Shown here: positions 24,578 to 33,392 of the stretch, in pieces
How positions within the stretch are numbered: position 1 is the first letter of the stretch
Layout: each line of letters begins with the position of its first letter
Assembly (NCBI RefSeq): GCF_014205255.1
Contig: NZ_JACHNE010000001.1
Coordinates: forward strand, 8,246,001-8,310,000
Direction: 5' to 3'
Source of the DNA: Streptomyces caelestis
GTDB lineage: Bacteria; Actinomycetota; Actinomycetes; Streptomycetales; Streptomycetaceae
DNA length: 64,000 nt
The notes under the pieces: model-generated
Told to the model about the DNA's origin: nothing
Seen by the model: only the letters and a program-made list of their open reading frames with translations
Databases searched by the model: none
Translations under genes and position numbers: made by a program

Positions 24578-25957
24578 TCACCTCGCCAGTGGTGGCCGTT
24601 GTCCGGCGAGCCGTTCGACCTGCTGGTGGAGGTGCTCCACGTGGTGCTCGGATTCCGGCTTCATCAGCACGCTGCGGAGGATGCGAGCGCCGTCGGCGTC
24701 CGTGGTGACTTTGGGGTGGCGTGCGGCGAACGCCTCGCTGTCGGCGCGCAGGGTGCTCAGGAACACCGGGTCGGGGCTCGTCATGCCGTCCGTCAGGATA
24801 CGGGCGGAGGCCCTGTCGATGCCGCTCAGGGTGGCGGGGTCGACCACGGGGAAGTAGCTGACGATGTCCAGTTCCGGCTGCTGGTAGAGCTCCAGGTGGT
24901 CGGAGGTGGTGATCAGTTGTGCCCAGTTCAGGGCGGCCCGGCGGCCCGCCGCCAGCACCCGGCCCAGGCCGTCGGCGGTGGGCGGGAGGAGCCGGAAGGT
25001 GAGCCAGAGCGCGGCGGCCGAGGCACCGGCTCGTGAGCATTCCAGGCTGATCTCGCCGAGGTGGAGGTCCGTGGAGGTGAAGTACGTGTAGGGCGAGTCG
25101 TGGAGGTAGAAGCGCCCCACCTCCGGGTCGCGGAAGAGCACGGCGCCGCAGCCGTAGGGCTGGAGCCCGTGTTTGTGCGGGTCGACGACGACCGAGTCGC
25201 ATCGGGCGATCGCCCGCCAGGGCTCAGGAGCGAGTCCCTCGGGGCCCTCGGCGCCGGCCAGCAGGGTGAAGAAGCCGCCGTAGGCGGCGTCGACGTGGAA
25301 CCGGACGCCGTAACGCTCTTTGAGGATCAGGGCCTCGTGGATCGGGTCGACGACCCCCAGCCCGGTGGTTCCGGCAGTCAGCACGACCGTGCCCACCCGC
25401 CCGCTGCGCAGCAGGTCCTCCAGTGCGTCGAGGTCCATGCGTCCCCGGTCGTCCGTGGGGACCGCGTGTCCCTCCATCCCCAGCACACGGCACATACGGC
25501 CGTGGGTGTAGTGGGCGTCCGCGCTGTACGCGACACCGCGGCCGGGATGGAGTTCGCGGGCGACGAAGAGGGCCTCGAGGTTGGCGATCGTGCCGCTGGT
25601 GGTGAGGTGGCCGAGGTGGGTGTCGTAGCCGAACATGGCGGCCAGCTGAGCAACGGCCTCGCGTTCCATCCGGGCCGTGGCGGGGCCGCCGTCCAGAGCG
25701 TGGTTGTTGGGGTTGATCAGCATGGCGGTGAGGTAGCCGACCACCGCGGCGGGGTGCGGGGGCTTGAGCATCTGTCCCGCGTAGTGCGGGTGGAAGAAGG
25801 GGTAGTTGTCCCGCAGTCTCGCGGTGAAGTCCTCGAAGGCTGTGGCGAAGCGGCCGTCGTCGACCTGGAGCGCCGGGTGCGGCTGGTAGGGGCCGAAGGT
25901 GTCGGCCCAGTCCTGTATCGCGTGGGTGGCTCGGCCGAGCCAGTGTTGCAGGTCCAT
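24578..25957 (-). CDS. PLP-dependent group II (amino acid) decarboxylase
   Basis: The 459-residue fold-type I PLP enzyme has HYTHGRMCRVLGMEG, the cofactor aspartate in HVDAAYGGFF, and the Schiff-base lysine in VDPHKHGLQPYG. These are hallmarks of the aromatic-L-amino-acid/glutamate decarboxylase group. Other members of this pyridoxal family also act as aldehyde synthases, so the exact amino acid cannot be stated. ATG 25957 is preferred to the longer start at 26026 because GAGAGAGG lies just before it and the upstream start would overlap the operator. It is divergent from a MarR regulator across a perfect palindrome, so it is probably the main target of that regulator. Confidence 0.88.
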   Translation of the reverse strand: MDLQHWLGRATHAIQDWADTFGPYQPHPALQVDDGRFATAFEDFTARLRDNYPFFHPHYAGQMLKPPHPAAVVGYLTAMLINPNNHALDGGPATARMEREAVAQLAAMFGYDTHLGHLTTSGTIANLEALFVARELHPGRGVAYSADAHYTHGRMCRVLGMEGHAVPTDDRGRMDLDALEDLLRSGRVGTVVLTAGTTGLGVVDPIHEALILKERYGVRFHVDAAYGGFFTLLAGAEGPEGLAPEPWRAIARCDSVVVDPHKHGLQPYGCGAVLFRDPEVGRFYLHDSPYTYFTSTDLHLGEISLECSRAGASAAALWLTFRLLPPTADGLGRVLAAGRRAALNWAQLITTSDHLELYQQPELDIVSYFPVVDPATLSGIDRASARILTDGMTSPDPVFLSTLRADSEAFAARHPKVTTDADGARILRSVLMKPESEHHVEHLHQQVERLAGQRPPLAR

Positions 25958-26013
25958 GGGGGTCCCTCTCTCCGATGGGGCCGACGGGATGGCGTCCACC
26001 ATAGAATTTCGTT

Positions 26014-26036
26014 GAGCAGTCAGCAATTGACTGCTC
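26014..26036. promoter_or_regulatory. MarR-type operator in the divergent promoter
   Basis: GAGCAGTCA-GCAAT-TGACTGCTC is a perfect 9-bp inverted repeat with a 5-nt centre. It is AT-rich around it and sits between the divergent decarboxylase (start 25957) and MarR (start 26113) genes, where MarR proteins usually bind. Confidence 0.8.
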
Positions 26037-26112
26037 AGTAATTGAGACGTCAGTAGGTGATGTGGCAGTAAACTCCCAGGCCAGGACCATCAGGATGGGA
26101 GGACCTGGGCAG

Positions 26113-26601
26113 GTGAATGCCGCGACCCGGCGGGGCGACCAAGCCGCCCGTGCCGCCAACAGTCAGCTCGTTCACGACTTCGGGCTGCTGATCAAAGCCG
26201 CGACCCGCCTGGAGCAGCGGATCGACACCGCGCTGCGACGGGAGTGCGGGATCAGTCACACGATGCTGGAAGTCCTCATCAGGCTGTGCCGCAAACCGGG
26301 CGAGGAGGTCTCCCAGCGCCGGCTCGCCGAGGACCTCACCCTCACCAGCAGTGGCACCACCCGGCTGATCGACCGCATGGAGGAAGCCGGCCTGGTCTGT
26401 CGTGTCCCGTCGCCGGACGACCGCAGAAGCGTGCTGGTGGAACCGACTGATCACGGCCGTACGGTGTTCCTTCAGGCCGCGACCGTGCACTCCGATGTCG
26501 TCGAGCGGTACTTCGTCACGCCCGTGGCCCACGACGACTACACCCGGCTGACCGGCGCACTGAGCGACATCAACGAGGCGCTGCGCGAGGCCGCCGACTG
26601 A
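26113..26601 (+). CDS. MarR-family transcriptional regulator
   Basis: The protein of about 162 residues has the winged helix of MarR proteins. SHTMLEVLIRLCRKPGEEV, then RRLAEDLTLTSSGTTRLIDRM as the recognition helix, and the wing with the typical DDRRSVLVEPTDHG. GTG 26113 is chosen for its GGGAGG Shine-Dalgarno; an upstream GTG at 26062 would give 179 residues. It is divergent from the PLP decarboxylase gene, with a perfect palindrome between them. Ligand unknown; an aromatic amine, amino acid or phenolic compound would be in line with the family. Confidence 0.92.
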   Translation: MNAATRRGDQAARAANSQLVHDFGLLIKAATRLEQRIDTALRRECGISHTMLEVLIRLCRKPGEEVSQRRLAEDLTLTSSGTTRLIDRMEEAGLVCRVPSPDDRRSVLVEPTDHGRTVFLQAATVHSDVVERYFVTPVAHDDYTRLTGALSDINEALREAAD

Positions 26602-27201
26602 CATCACCGGCCCAGGGCGGCTTCGCGGCGGTTGGTGCCTCGACAGCACTGCGCCGGAGCGAGACCGGTGCCCGGCACCGGGTAGGGCTGAGGCGGGCAT
26701 CGCCCACGTCCTGGGATGCTCACTGCGGCACGCCGTGAGCTCTTGGCAGATGATCGCCGGACCGGCCGCGCCACGCCTCCGCCGGCGCAGAAGGCTGTAC
26801 GCGGCCGGCGTGACGCCGTGGCTGCAGCCCGCCGCAAACCGTGTCGTCCAGGGGGCCCTGGTCCACGCCCGCCGTCACGCCGTCGTCGCCTCACCGAGCG
26901 CGTGTCGGACAGCTCTGCCTGCTACTGCCAGACGTACCAACGCCAGTGGTAGCTACCGAAGTCGTCCCAAAACTGTTCGCTCGTTGTATCGCGCCGCGTG
27001 CAGCACAGTGGAGGTCATGCCGCACCGAAGGCCTGGTGAGGCGGCTGCCGGACGCGTTCGACCCCCGGCCGTCGTACTTCCTCCCCGGCCGAGGGCCCGG
27101 CTCGTCCGACGCGGCGTGGACCGTTTCCGTACGCACGCCGATTCATGCACATGACGGTGGTCGGCACCGCCATCAGTCTTCCGTCGACCAAGAGAGTGGG
27201 C
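26602..27201. other. Intergenic region, no supported gene
   Basis: About 600 bp between MarR and the aldehyde oxidoreductase operon. Several overlapping arginine-rich frames are open, as expected by chance at this GC content. None has a family feature. The part after 26970 is likely to hold the operon promoter. Nothing further was recognised. Confidence 0.5.
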
Positions 27202-27861
27202 ATGTCCACCGAACCCCCCGAGTCAACTGTTTCTCCCGAGGGATCGCCCGAGGGGTCGCCCGAGGGATCTGTGTCCGCCCCGTCCCGGCGCACGTTCATC
27301 GCCACCACCGCCGTCGGCGGTGCGGTCGTGGTCGGTGGCCTGACAGCGGGGCAGTCCGTGTTCGGCGCCGAGCCCGCGGACGCCGCGGAGGCGCCGCCCG
27401 GCAGCCGCGTCTCCCTGACCGTCAACGGCGAGCGGCGTACCGTCACGGTCGACAACCGGACCTCCCTGCTGGACCTGCTGCGCGAACACCTGGGGCTGAC
27501 CGGCTCGAAGAAGGGCTGCAACGCCGGTGCCTGCGGCGCCTGCACGGTCCTGGTCGACGGTCGCCGGGTCAATTCCTGCCTGACACTGGCGGTCCGGCTG
27601 GACGGCGCCGAGGTCACCACCATCGAGGGCCTGGCCAAGGGCGAACGGCTGCACCCGCTGCAGCAGGCGTTCATCGACCAGGACGCCTTCCAGTGCGGCT
27701 ACTGCACCTCCGGCCAGATCATGTCCGGCGTCGGTTGCATCGACGAGGGGCACACCGGCTCACCGGAGGAGATCCGGGAGTTCATGAGCGGCAATATCTG
27801 CCGCTGCGGCTGCTACGTGAAGATCGTGCGCGCGGTCGAGCAGACCGCGCACGGGAAATGA
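27202..27861 (+). CDS. paoA: Aldehyde oxidoreductase [2Fe-2S] subunit with Tat signal (PaoA-like)
   Basis: The 219-residue iron-sulfur subunit of a xanthine-oxidase-family molybdoenzyme starts with a twin-arginine signal (SRRTFIATTAVGGAVVVGG), as in E. coli PaoA (YagT). A plant-type [2Fe-2S] cluster follows in GCNAGACGACTV with a later Cys. The second cluster is in CGYCTSGQIM and CRCGCYVKI. A low-complexity repeat SPEGSPEGSPEGS precedes the signal. ATG 27202 gives the signal in the right place; a start at 27145 is less likely. The B and C subunits follow with short or no gaps. The enzyme would act outside the membrane on aldehydes, with the catalytic subunit exported together with this one. 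Confidence 0.92.
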   Translation: MSTEPPESTVSPEGSPEGSPEGSVSAPSRRTFIATTAVGGAVVVGGLTAGQSVFGAEPADAAEAPPGSRVSLTVNGERRTVTVDNRTSLLDLLREHLGLTGSKKGCNAGACGACTVLVDGRRVNSCLTLAVRLDGAEVTTIEGLAKGERLHPLQQAFIDQDAFQCGYCTSGQIMSGVGCIDEGHTGSPEEIREFMSGNICRCGCYVKIVRAVEQTAHGK

Positions 27862-27873
27862 GGCACGGCCCCC

Positions 27874-28854
27874 ATGCATCCCTTCTCCTACACCAAAGCC
27901 GCCGACACCCGGCAAGCCCTCGACGCGGGCCGTGACGGCGGCCGTTACATCGCCGGCGGCACCACGCTGGTCGACCTGATGCGCGAGACCGTCGAACGCC
28001 CTCGCACGCTGGTCGACATCAGCGGCCTTCCGCTGCGCGAGATCGTGGTCACCCGGCGCGGGGGCCTGCGCATCGGCGCGCTGGTGCGGATGTCCGAGGC
28101 CGCCACCCACCGGGGGGTGCGCGCTCTGTTCCCGGTGATCTCGCAGGCGCTGGAGCTGAGCGCGTCGGCGCAGCTGCGCAACATGGCGACCATCGGCGGC
28201 AACATCATGCAGCGCACCCGGTGCACGTACTTCCGCGATGTGACGGCCGCCTGCAACAAGCGTGAGGCCGGCTCCGGTTGCGCTGCCCTGCACGGCGTCA
28301 ACCGCACCCACGCCATCCTCGGCACCTCCGACGACTGCGTGGCCACCCATCCCTCCGACGTCGCCGTGGCCTTCGCCGCCCTGGAGGCGACCGTGGTCCT
28401 GCTGGGGCCGGACGGCGAGCGGACCGTGCCCTTCGCGAACTTCCTGCTCAAGCCGGGCAGCACACCCAACCGCGAACAGGCCCTGCGTCGGGGTGAGTTG
28501 ATCACCGCTGTGGAGATTCCGGCCCTTCCGCGTCCGCTGAAGTCGGGTTACCTGAAGGTGCGCGACCGGCAGTCCTACGAGTTCGCACTCACCTCGGCGG
28601 CCGTCGCGCTCCACATCCGGGGCGGGGTGATCCACGCGGCGAAGGTGGCCGCCGGAGGCGTGGGCACCGTGCCCTGGAAGCTGCCCGCCGTCGAGCGGGA
28701 ACTCATCGGCAAGCGGCCGTCGAACACCCTGTGGGCCAAGGCCGCCGAGCGGGCGGCGGACGGGGCCCGGCCCCTCCAGCACAACCGTTTCAAGGTCGAG
28801 TTGCTCAAACGGACCGTCGAGCGCCAACTGCGCGTCGTAGGAGGTGGCAAGTGA
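27874..28854 (+). CDS. paoB: Aldehyde oxidoreductase FAD-binding subunit (PaoB-like)
   Basis: The 326-residue medium subunit of the xanthine dehydrogenase family has the FAD-binding PCMH motif IAGGTTLVDLMRE and ATIGGNIMQRTRC. The cysteines in RCTYFRD, ACNKREAGSGCAA are typical of PaoB/YagS-like subunits, which bind an additional [4Fe-4S] cluster. It lies 12 bp after paoA and overlaps paoC by GTGA. No signal peptide is present; export with PaoA as a complex is expected from the E. coli system. Confidence 0.92.
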   Translation: MHPFSYTKAADTRQALDAGRDGGRYIAGGTTLVDLMRETVERPRTLVDISGLPLREIVVTRRGGLRIGALVRMSEAATHRGVRALFPVISQALELSASAQLRNMATIGGNIMQRTRCTYFRDVTAACNKREAGSGCAALHGVNRTHAILGTSDDCVATHPSDVAVAFAALEATVVLLGPDGERTVPFANFLLKPGSTPNREQALRRGELITAVEIPALPRPLKSGYLKVRDRQSYEFALTSAAVALHIRGGVIHAAKVAAGGVGTVPWKLPAVERELIGKRPSNTLWAKAAERAADGARPLQHNRFKVELLKRTVERQLRVVGGGK

Positions 28855-31058
28855 GCCAGCAGCCCCAGGCAGCCGTCGGAGCGCCGCTGTCCCGGGTGGA
28901 CGGACGGCTGAAGGTGACCGGCCAGGCCAAGTACGCCGCCGACCACGACATCGACGGCGTCGTCCACGCCGTCATCCTCAACAGCACCATCGCGCGGGGC
29001 CGCATCACCGGCATCGACACACGCGCCGCCGAAGCCCAGCGCGGCGTCCTGAAGGTGATCACCCACCGCAACGCGCCCAAGCTGGCGTACCGCGACAACC
29101 CGGTCACCTTCCCCTTCCCGGGCCGGCGGCTGCGCGCCTTCCAGGACGATGCCGTCCAGTTCTTCGGCCAGCCGGTCGCCGTAGTGGTGGCCACCACCCT
29201 GGAGGCCGCGCAACACGCCGCCGACCTGATCGACGTCTCCTACGACGCCGAGGAACCCGCGACCGACCTGACCCGCAGCCCGGCCGAAGACGGGCCTCCG
29301 CCGTTCGCTCAGCCCTACTCGCGGGGCGATGCCCAGGAAGCGCTGGGTTCCGCGGACGTCCGGATGGAGATGACCTTCCGGCTCTCCCGCAACCACCACA
29401 ACCCGATGGAGACGCACGCCACCATCGCCCGCTGGGACGGCGACAAGCTCACCCTGTGGGACAAGACCCAGTGGGTGATCGGCGCGCAGAACGAGGCGGC
29501 GGCCGCGTTCGGCATTCCGCCGGCGAACGTGCGCGTCCTCTCGCCGTTCGTCGGCGGCGCGTTCGGCAACGCCCTGCGCACCTGGCCGCACGTCGTCATC
29601 GCGGCGCTCGCCGCACGCGAGGTGGGACGCCCGGTGAAACTCGCGCTGACCCGCAGGCAGATGTACTTCACGGTGGGCTACCGGCCCGCGTACGAGTACA
29701 AGCTGCGCCTGGGCAGTACCCGGCGCGGACGGCTGACCGCGATGACCCACGAGATGAAGTACGAGACCTCCCGCTACGAGAAGTTCTGGGAGGCCAACCA
29801 GGCGCTCGGGCAGATGCTCTACGCCGTGCCCAACGTCAGCCAGAACGTCCAGATCGTGCCGCTCGACGTCAGCACCCCGATGTGGATGCGAGGCCCCGGC
29901 TACGGCAGCGCCGCCTTCGTCATCGAGACCGCGATGGACGAACTCGCCTACCGGCTCGGCATCGATCCGATCGAGCTGCGGCTGCGCAACGAACCCGGCG
30001 AGGACCCGTCGACGCAGCAGCCCTTCTCCACCCGGCGGCTGCGCGAGTGCTTCCGCGTCGGCGCCCGCGAGTTCGGCTGGCACCGGCGCAACCCGAAGCC
30101 CCGCTCCACCCGTGACGGCGACTGGCTCATCGGCACCGGCGTGGCCACCGGCTGCTACGACGTCTTCCTGGGAAGGGCCAACGCCCACGCCCGGCTCGAC
30201 GCCGACGGCACCGTGGTGGTCCAGTCCGCGACCCATGACGTGGGTACGGGCACGTACACCTCCATGACCCAGATCGCCGCCGACGCCCTGGGCCTGCCCG
30301 TACGCAACGTCGAGTTCCGGCTCGGCGACTCCACCATGCCGCCGGCCCCGCCACAGGGCGCCTCACAGACCACGGCCAGCGTGGGATCCGCCGTCCAGGA
30401 CACCTGCGACAAGCTGCGACAGCAAGCCATCACCCTCGCGGTCGAGGACGAGCGCTCGCCGCTGCACGGCGTCGACGCCGACGACGTCGTGGTCCGCGGC
30501 GGCCGGCTGCACGTCAAGGGCAACGCCGCGCGCGGGGAGACCTACCGGCAGCTCCTGGCCCGCAACAACCGCACCCACCTGGAGGCGCGCGGGTCCTACA
30601 CCCCGGAGGAGAACAGCCGGTTCTCGATGTACGGCTACGCCGCGATATTCGCCGAGGTCGCGGTCGACGCCCGGCTCGGGCTGGTCCGGATGCGGCGGAT
30701 GCTCGGCGTGTACGACGCGGGGCGCATCATCAGCCCCAAGCTCGCCGAGAGCCAGGCCATCGGCGGCATGGTGGGAGGTATGGGCGCGGCCCTCCTCGAG
30801 CACACGGTCACCGACCACCGCGACGGCCGGATCGTCAACGCCAATCTCGCCGACTACCTCGTGCCCGTCCACGCCGACATCCCCGACGTCAAGGCCGTCT
30901 ACCTCGACGGGGAGGACTACCGGGCCGACCCCATCGGCGTGAAGAGCCTCGGGGAGCTGGTGCAGATCGGCGTGGCTCCCGCCATCGCCAACGCGGTCTT
31001 CCACGCCACCGGCCGCCGCGTCCGCGAACTGCCCATCACCGCCGAAGCCCTGCTCTGA
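28851..31058 (+). CDS. paoC: Aldehyde oxidoreductase molybdenum-binding subunit (PaoC-like)
   Basis: The 735-residue catalytic subunit binds molybdenum cytosine dinucleotide. It starts with SRVDGRLKVTGQAKYAADHD and has cofactor motifs PFVGGAFGNALRTWPH, MRGPGYGSAAFVIETAMDEL and GASQTTASVGSAV. The catalytic glutamate is in the C-terminal GVKSLGELVQIGVAPAIANAV. The GTG start overlaps the paoB stop. The length matches PaoC/YagR (about 730). It oxidises aldehydes, probably aromatic ones, to carboxylic acids. No nitrogenase- or cutM-type extra subunits are fused. Confidence 0.93.
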   Translation: MSQQPQAAVGAPLSRVDGRLKVTGQAKYAADHDIDGVVHAVILNSTIARGRITGIDTRAAEAQRGVLKVITHRNAPKLAYRDNPVTFPFPGRRLRAFQDDAVQFFGQPVAVVVATTLEAAQHAADLIDVSYDAEEPATDLTRSPAEDGPPPFAQPYSRGDAQEALGSADVRMEMTFRLSRNHHNPMETHATIARWDGDKLTLWDKTQWVIGAQNEAAAAFGIPPANVRVLSPFVGGAFGNALRTWPHVVIAALAAREVGRPVKLALTRRQMYFTVGYRPAYEYKLRLGSTRRGRLTAMTHEMKYETSRYEKFWEANQALGQMLYAVPNVSQNVQIVPLDVSTPMWMRGPGYGSAAFVIETAMDELAYRLGIDPIELRLRNEPGEDPSTQQPFSTRRLRECFRVGAREFGWHRRNPKPRSTRDGDWLIGTGVATGCYDVFLGRANAHARLDADGTVVVQSATHDVGTGTYTSMTQIAADALGLPVRNVEFRLGDSTMPPAPPQGASQTTASVGSAVQDTCDKLRQQAITLAVEDERSPLHGVDADDVVVRGGRLHVKGNAARGETYRQLLARNNRTHLEARGSYTPEENSRFSMYGYAAIFAEVAVDARLGLVRMRRMLGVYDAGRIISPKLAESQAIGGMVGGMGAALLEHTVTDHRDGRIVNANLADYLVPVHADIPDVKAVYLDGEDYRADPIGVKSLGELVQIGVAPAIANAVFHATGRRVRELPITAEALL

Positions 31059-31193
31059 ACCCCGGGCGGCCGGGGCCCCCGTCATCCCGGCGGGTCCCGA
31101 GGACCGTCCCACTGATCGGCCCGCCGCCGTGCCTCCCCATCCCCCCATGCCGGCACGGCGGCGGGCTTCCCGACTCCCCCAGGAGAGCCACTC

Positions 31194-32345
31194 ATGCTGA
31201 ACATCGCGGACACGCTGTACCGCTGGTGCCGCGAAGCCCGCCCCTTCGCCCTCGCCACCGTCGTCCAGGTCAGCGGCAGCGCACCCCTGCCACCCGGCAC
31301 CGCACTGGCCGTAGCTACCGACGGCGAGGCGGTCGGCAGCATCTCCGGAGGATGCGTGGAAGGGGCCGTCTACGCATTGTGCCAACAGGTCCTGGACTCG
31401 GGCGAACCCCCGGTACGGGCCCGGTTCGGCTACTCCGATGACGACGCCTTCGCCGTGGGCCTGACCTGCGGCGGTGAGGTGGAGGTCCTGGTGCAGCGGG
31501 TCGGCCCCGCCGACCAGCCCCATCTCGCCACCACCCTGGAACAGGTGTCGGCCGGTCTGCCCGTCGCCGTGGCACAGGTGGTGGACGGCCCGCAGCGCTT
31601 TCTCGGCCGCACCCTGTCCGTCCTCGGAGGCGGCAGCGCGTACGACGGGACACTGGGCAGCCGGCGGGCGGACCGGGCGGCGGCCAACCAGGTCCGCGCG
31701 CTGCTTCGGGCGGGCCGGACCGCCCGTGTCGAGCTCGGCGGGGACGCCGACACCTGCCCGGAGAAGCTGACGCTCCTGGTCCACACCCAGGCAGCGCCGC
31801 CCCGCATGCTGATCTTCGGAGCCGTCGACTTCGCCGCGGCCCTCAGTCAGGCCGGACGCTTCCTCGGCTGCCACGTCACCGTCTGCGACGCCCGCCCCGT
31901 CTTCGCCACACACGCACGCTTCCCCCATGCCGACGAGGTCGTCGTCGAGTGGCCCCACCGCTACCTGGAGGCCACGGAAGTCGATGCCCGTACCGCGATC
32001 TGTGTTCTCACCCACGACGCCAAGTTCGACGTCCCCCTGCTGCGCCTGGCCCTCGGCCTCCCGGTCGGCTACATCGGCGCGATGGGCTCCCGGCGCACCC
32101 ATGAACACCGCCTGGAACGTCTGCGTGAGGCCGGCGTGCCTGATGAGCACCTCGCGCTCCTGCACTCGCCGATCGGACTCGACCTCGGCGCCCACACCCC
32201 CGAGGAGACAGCGATCTCCATCACCGCCGAGCTCATCGCCCGCGTCAACAACGGCACCGGCCTGCCCTTGTCCCGCGTCCCCGGCCCCATCCACGGTTCC
32301 GTCCCGGTGACCGGCACGTCACCCTCCTCGGTGCTGGCCGCATGA
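31194..32345 (+). CDS. XdhC/PaoD-type molybdenum cofactor insertion chaperone
   Basis: The 383-residue protein belongs to the XdhC/CoxI family that binds, sulfurates and delivers molybdenum cofactor to xanthine-dehydrogenase-like enzymes. The N-terminal XdhC motif GSISGGCVEGAVYAL is intact, and the C-terminal Rossmann part carries IFGAVDFAAAL and GYIGAMGSRRTHEHRLERL. A following HSPIGLDLGAHTPEETAISI is diagnostic. It lies 135 bp after paoC on the same strand, as paoD does in E. coli. Its client is most likely the PaoABC enzyme. Confidence 0.92.
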   Translation: MLNIADTLYRWCREARPFALATVVQVSGSAPLPPGTALAVATDGEAVGSISGGCVEGAVYALCQQVLDSGEPPVRARFGYSDDDAFAVGLTCGGEVEVLVQRVGPADQPHLATTLEQVSAGLPVAVAQVVDGPQRFLGRTLSVLGGGSAYDGTLGSRRADRAAANQVRALLRAGRTARVELGGDADTCPEKLTLLVHTQAAPPRMLIFGAVDFAAALSQAGRFLGCHVTVCDARPVFATHARFPHADEVVVEWPHRYLEATEVDARTAICVLTHDAKFDVPLLRLALGLPVGYIGAMGSRRTHEHRLERLREAGVPDEHLALLHSPIGLDLGAHTPEETAISITAELIARVNNGTGLPLSRVPGPIHGSVPVTGTSPSSVLAA

Positions 32346-32368
32346 CGGTGTGACATGCACGGGGGAGA

Positions 32369-33256
32369 TCAGCGCAGCGGCTCCATTTCCCAACTGGCCA
32401 GCATCCGCAGGGCTTCCTCCGAGCGGGAGCCCGGCTCGGCGTGGTAGGTCATCAGCCGCATGGGGGCGCCCCCCGGCAGCGTCAGGGGTTCGTGGACGAG
32501 GTCGAACTCTCCCACCAGCGGGTGCCGCATCCGCACGGACTCGCCGGTGCTCGGGCAGCTCACCTCGTGCCGTGCCCACAACTGCCGGAACTCCTCACTC
32601 TTCTGCGACAGCTCCTGGATCAGCGAAGAGAGGTGTGAATCCCCGGGGCTCTTGCCGGCGTTCATGCGCAGCACGCCGGCGATTCTCAGAGCCCTCCGGT
32701 CCGGGTCGGCGAAGCGGTCGCGCGCCTCGGGCGAGAGGAAGAACAGCCGGGCCACGTTGCGCTCCTCGGGCGGCAGTTGGGCCCAGTCCCCGAAGACGGC
32801 GGTGGCGAGCCGGTTCCACCCCAGGATGTCCAGGCACCGGCCGACGACGTAGGCGGGCACACCGAGAGTGTCGAGCAGGTGCTGGACGGTGGGCCGCAGT
32901 CGCTGCGGCGAGGGTGCGGCCTGCGCCGTGCTCTGACGCTCGGGCTGAGCCAGCCGGACCAAATGGTCACTCTCCTCCTGGCTCAGGCGCAGGGCACGGG
33001 CGACGGCGTCCAGCACCTCGGCCGACATGGTGTCGCCGTAGCCCTGCTCCAGGCGTGCGTAGTACGCGTACGACACCCCCGCCAACTGCGCCAACTCCTC
33101 GCGCCGTAGTCCGGGAACCCGCCGCCGCCCGTACGAGGGCAGGTCCACGTCTTCGGGCTTGAGCCGGGCCCTGCGGGAACGCAGGAACTCCCTCAGTTCA
33201 GTACGCCGGTCGAGTCCGGACGTCGCCTGGTCACCGTGCGCCCCATCTGAAGACAT
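32369..33256 (-). CDS. XRE-family regulator with MmyB-like ligand domain
   Basis: The 295-residue protein has an N-terminal helix-turn-helix (LREFLRSRRARLKPEDV, then RREELAQLAGVSYAYYARLEQG). A MmyB-like ligand-binding domain follows (VVGRCLDILGWNRLATAVFG and LYHAEPGSRSEEALRMLASW-type end). ATG 33256 is preferred because GGAGG lies 8-12 bp upstream; a far-upstream start at 33364 would run into the SDR promoter. It is divergent from the SDR gene and is a candidate regulator of it, as such pairs are common in Streptomyces. A TetR-type operator in the same gap points to a second regulator. Confidence 0.92.
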   Translation of the reverse strand: MSSDGAHGDQATSGLDRRTELREFLRSRRARLKPEDVDLPSYGRRRVPGLRREELAQLAGVSYAYYARLEQGYGDTMSAEVLDAVARALRLSQEESDHLVRLAQPERQSTAQAAPSPQRLRPTVQHLLDTLGVPAYVVGRCLDILGWNRLATAVFGDWAQLPPEERNVARLFFLSPEARDRFADPDRRALRIAGVLRMNAGKSPGDSHLSSLIQELSQKSEEFRQLWARHEVSCPSTGESVRMRHPLVGEFDLVHEPLTLPGGAPMRLMTYHAEPGSRSEEALRMLASWEMEPLR

Positions 33257-33327
33257 CTCTGTCCTCCAGTTGTCATACGTGCCTCGCTGATGCGGGCAGC
33301 GTACAACAGCGAATCCGCGACTCATCT

Positions 33328-33342
33328 TGATACGGAGTCTCA
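33328..33342. promoter_or_regulatory. TetR-type operator upstream of the SDR gene
   Basis: TGATACGGAGTCTCA fits TGATAC-N3-GTATCA with one mismatch. The perfect form lies before the TetR gene at 35561-35575. It sits about 50 bp before the SDR start. Confidence 0.6.
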
Positions 33343-33392
33343 ATCCGATGTAGAGTATCCTCATAAGACTTCATCGAAACAGGAGTGTTCTC

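Noticed and set aside
26716..27154. Overlapping arginine-rich frames between MarR and paoA
   Set aside because: No start signals or family features; composition expected of random high-GC DNA.
27202..31058. Carbon monoxide dehydrogenase (CoxSLM) as identity of the molybdoenzyme
   Set aside because: The Tat signal, the extra cysteines in the FAD subunit and the absence of the CO dehydrogenase active-site loop around AYRCSFR point to a PaoABC-type aldehyde oxidoreductase.
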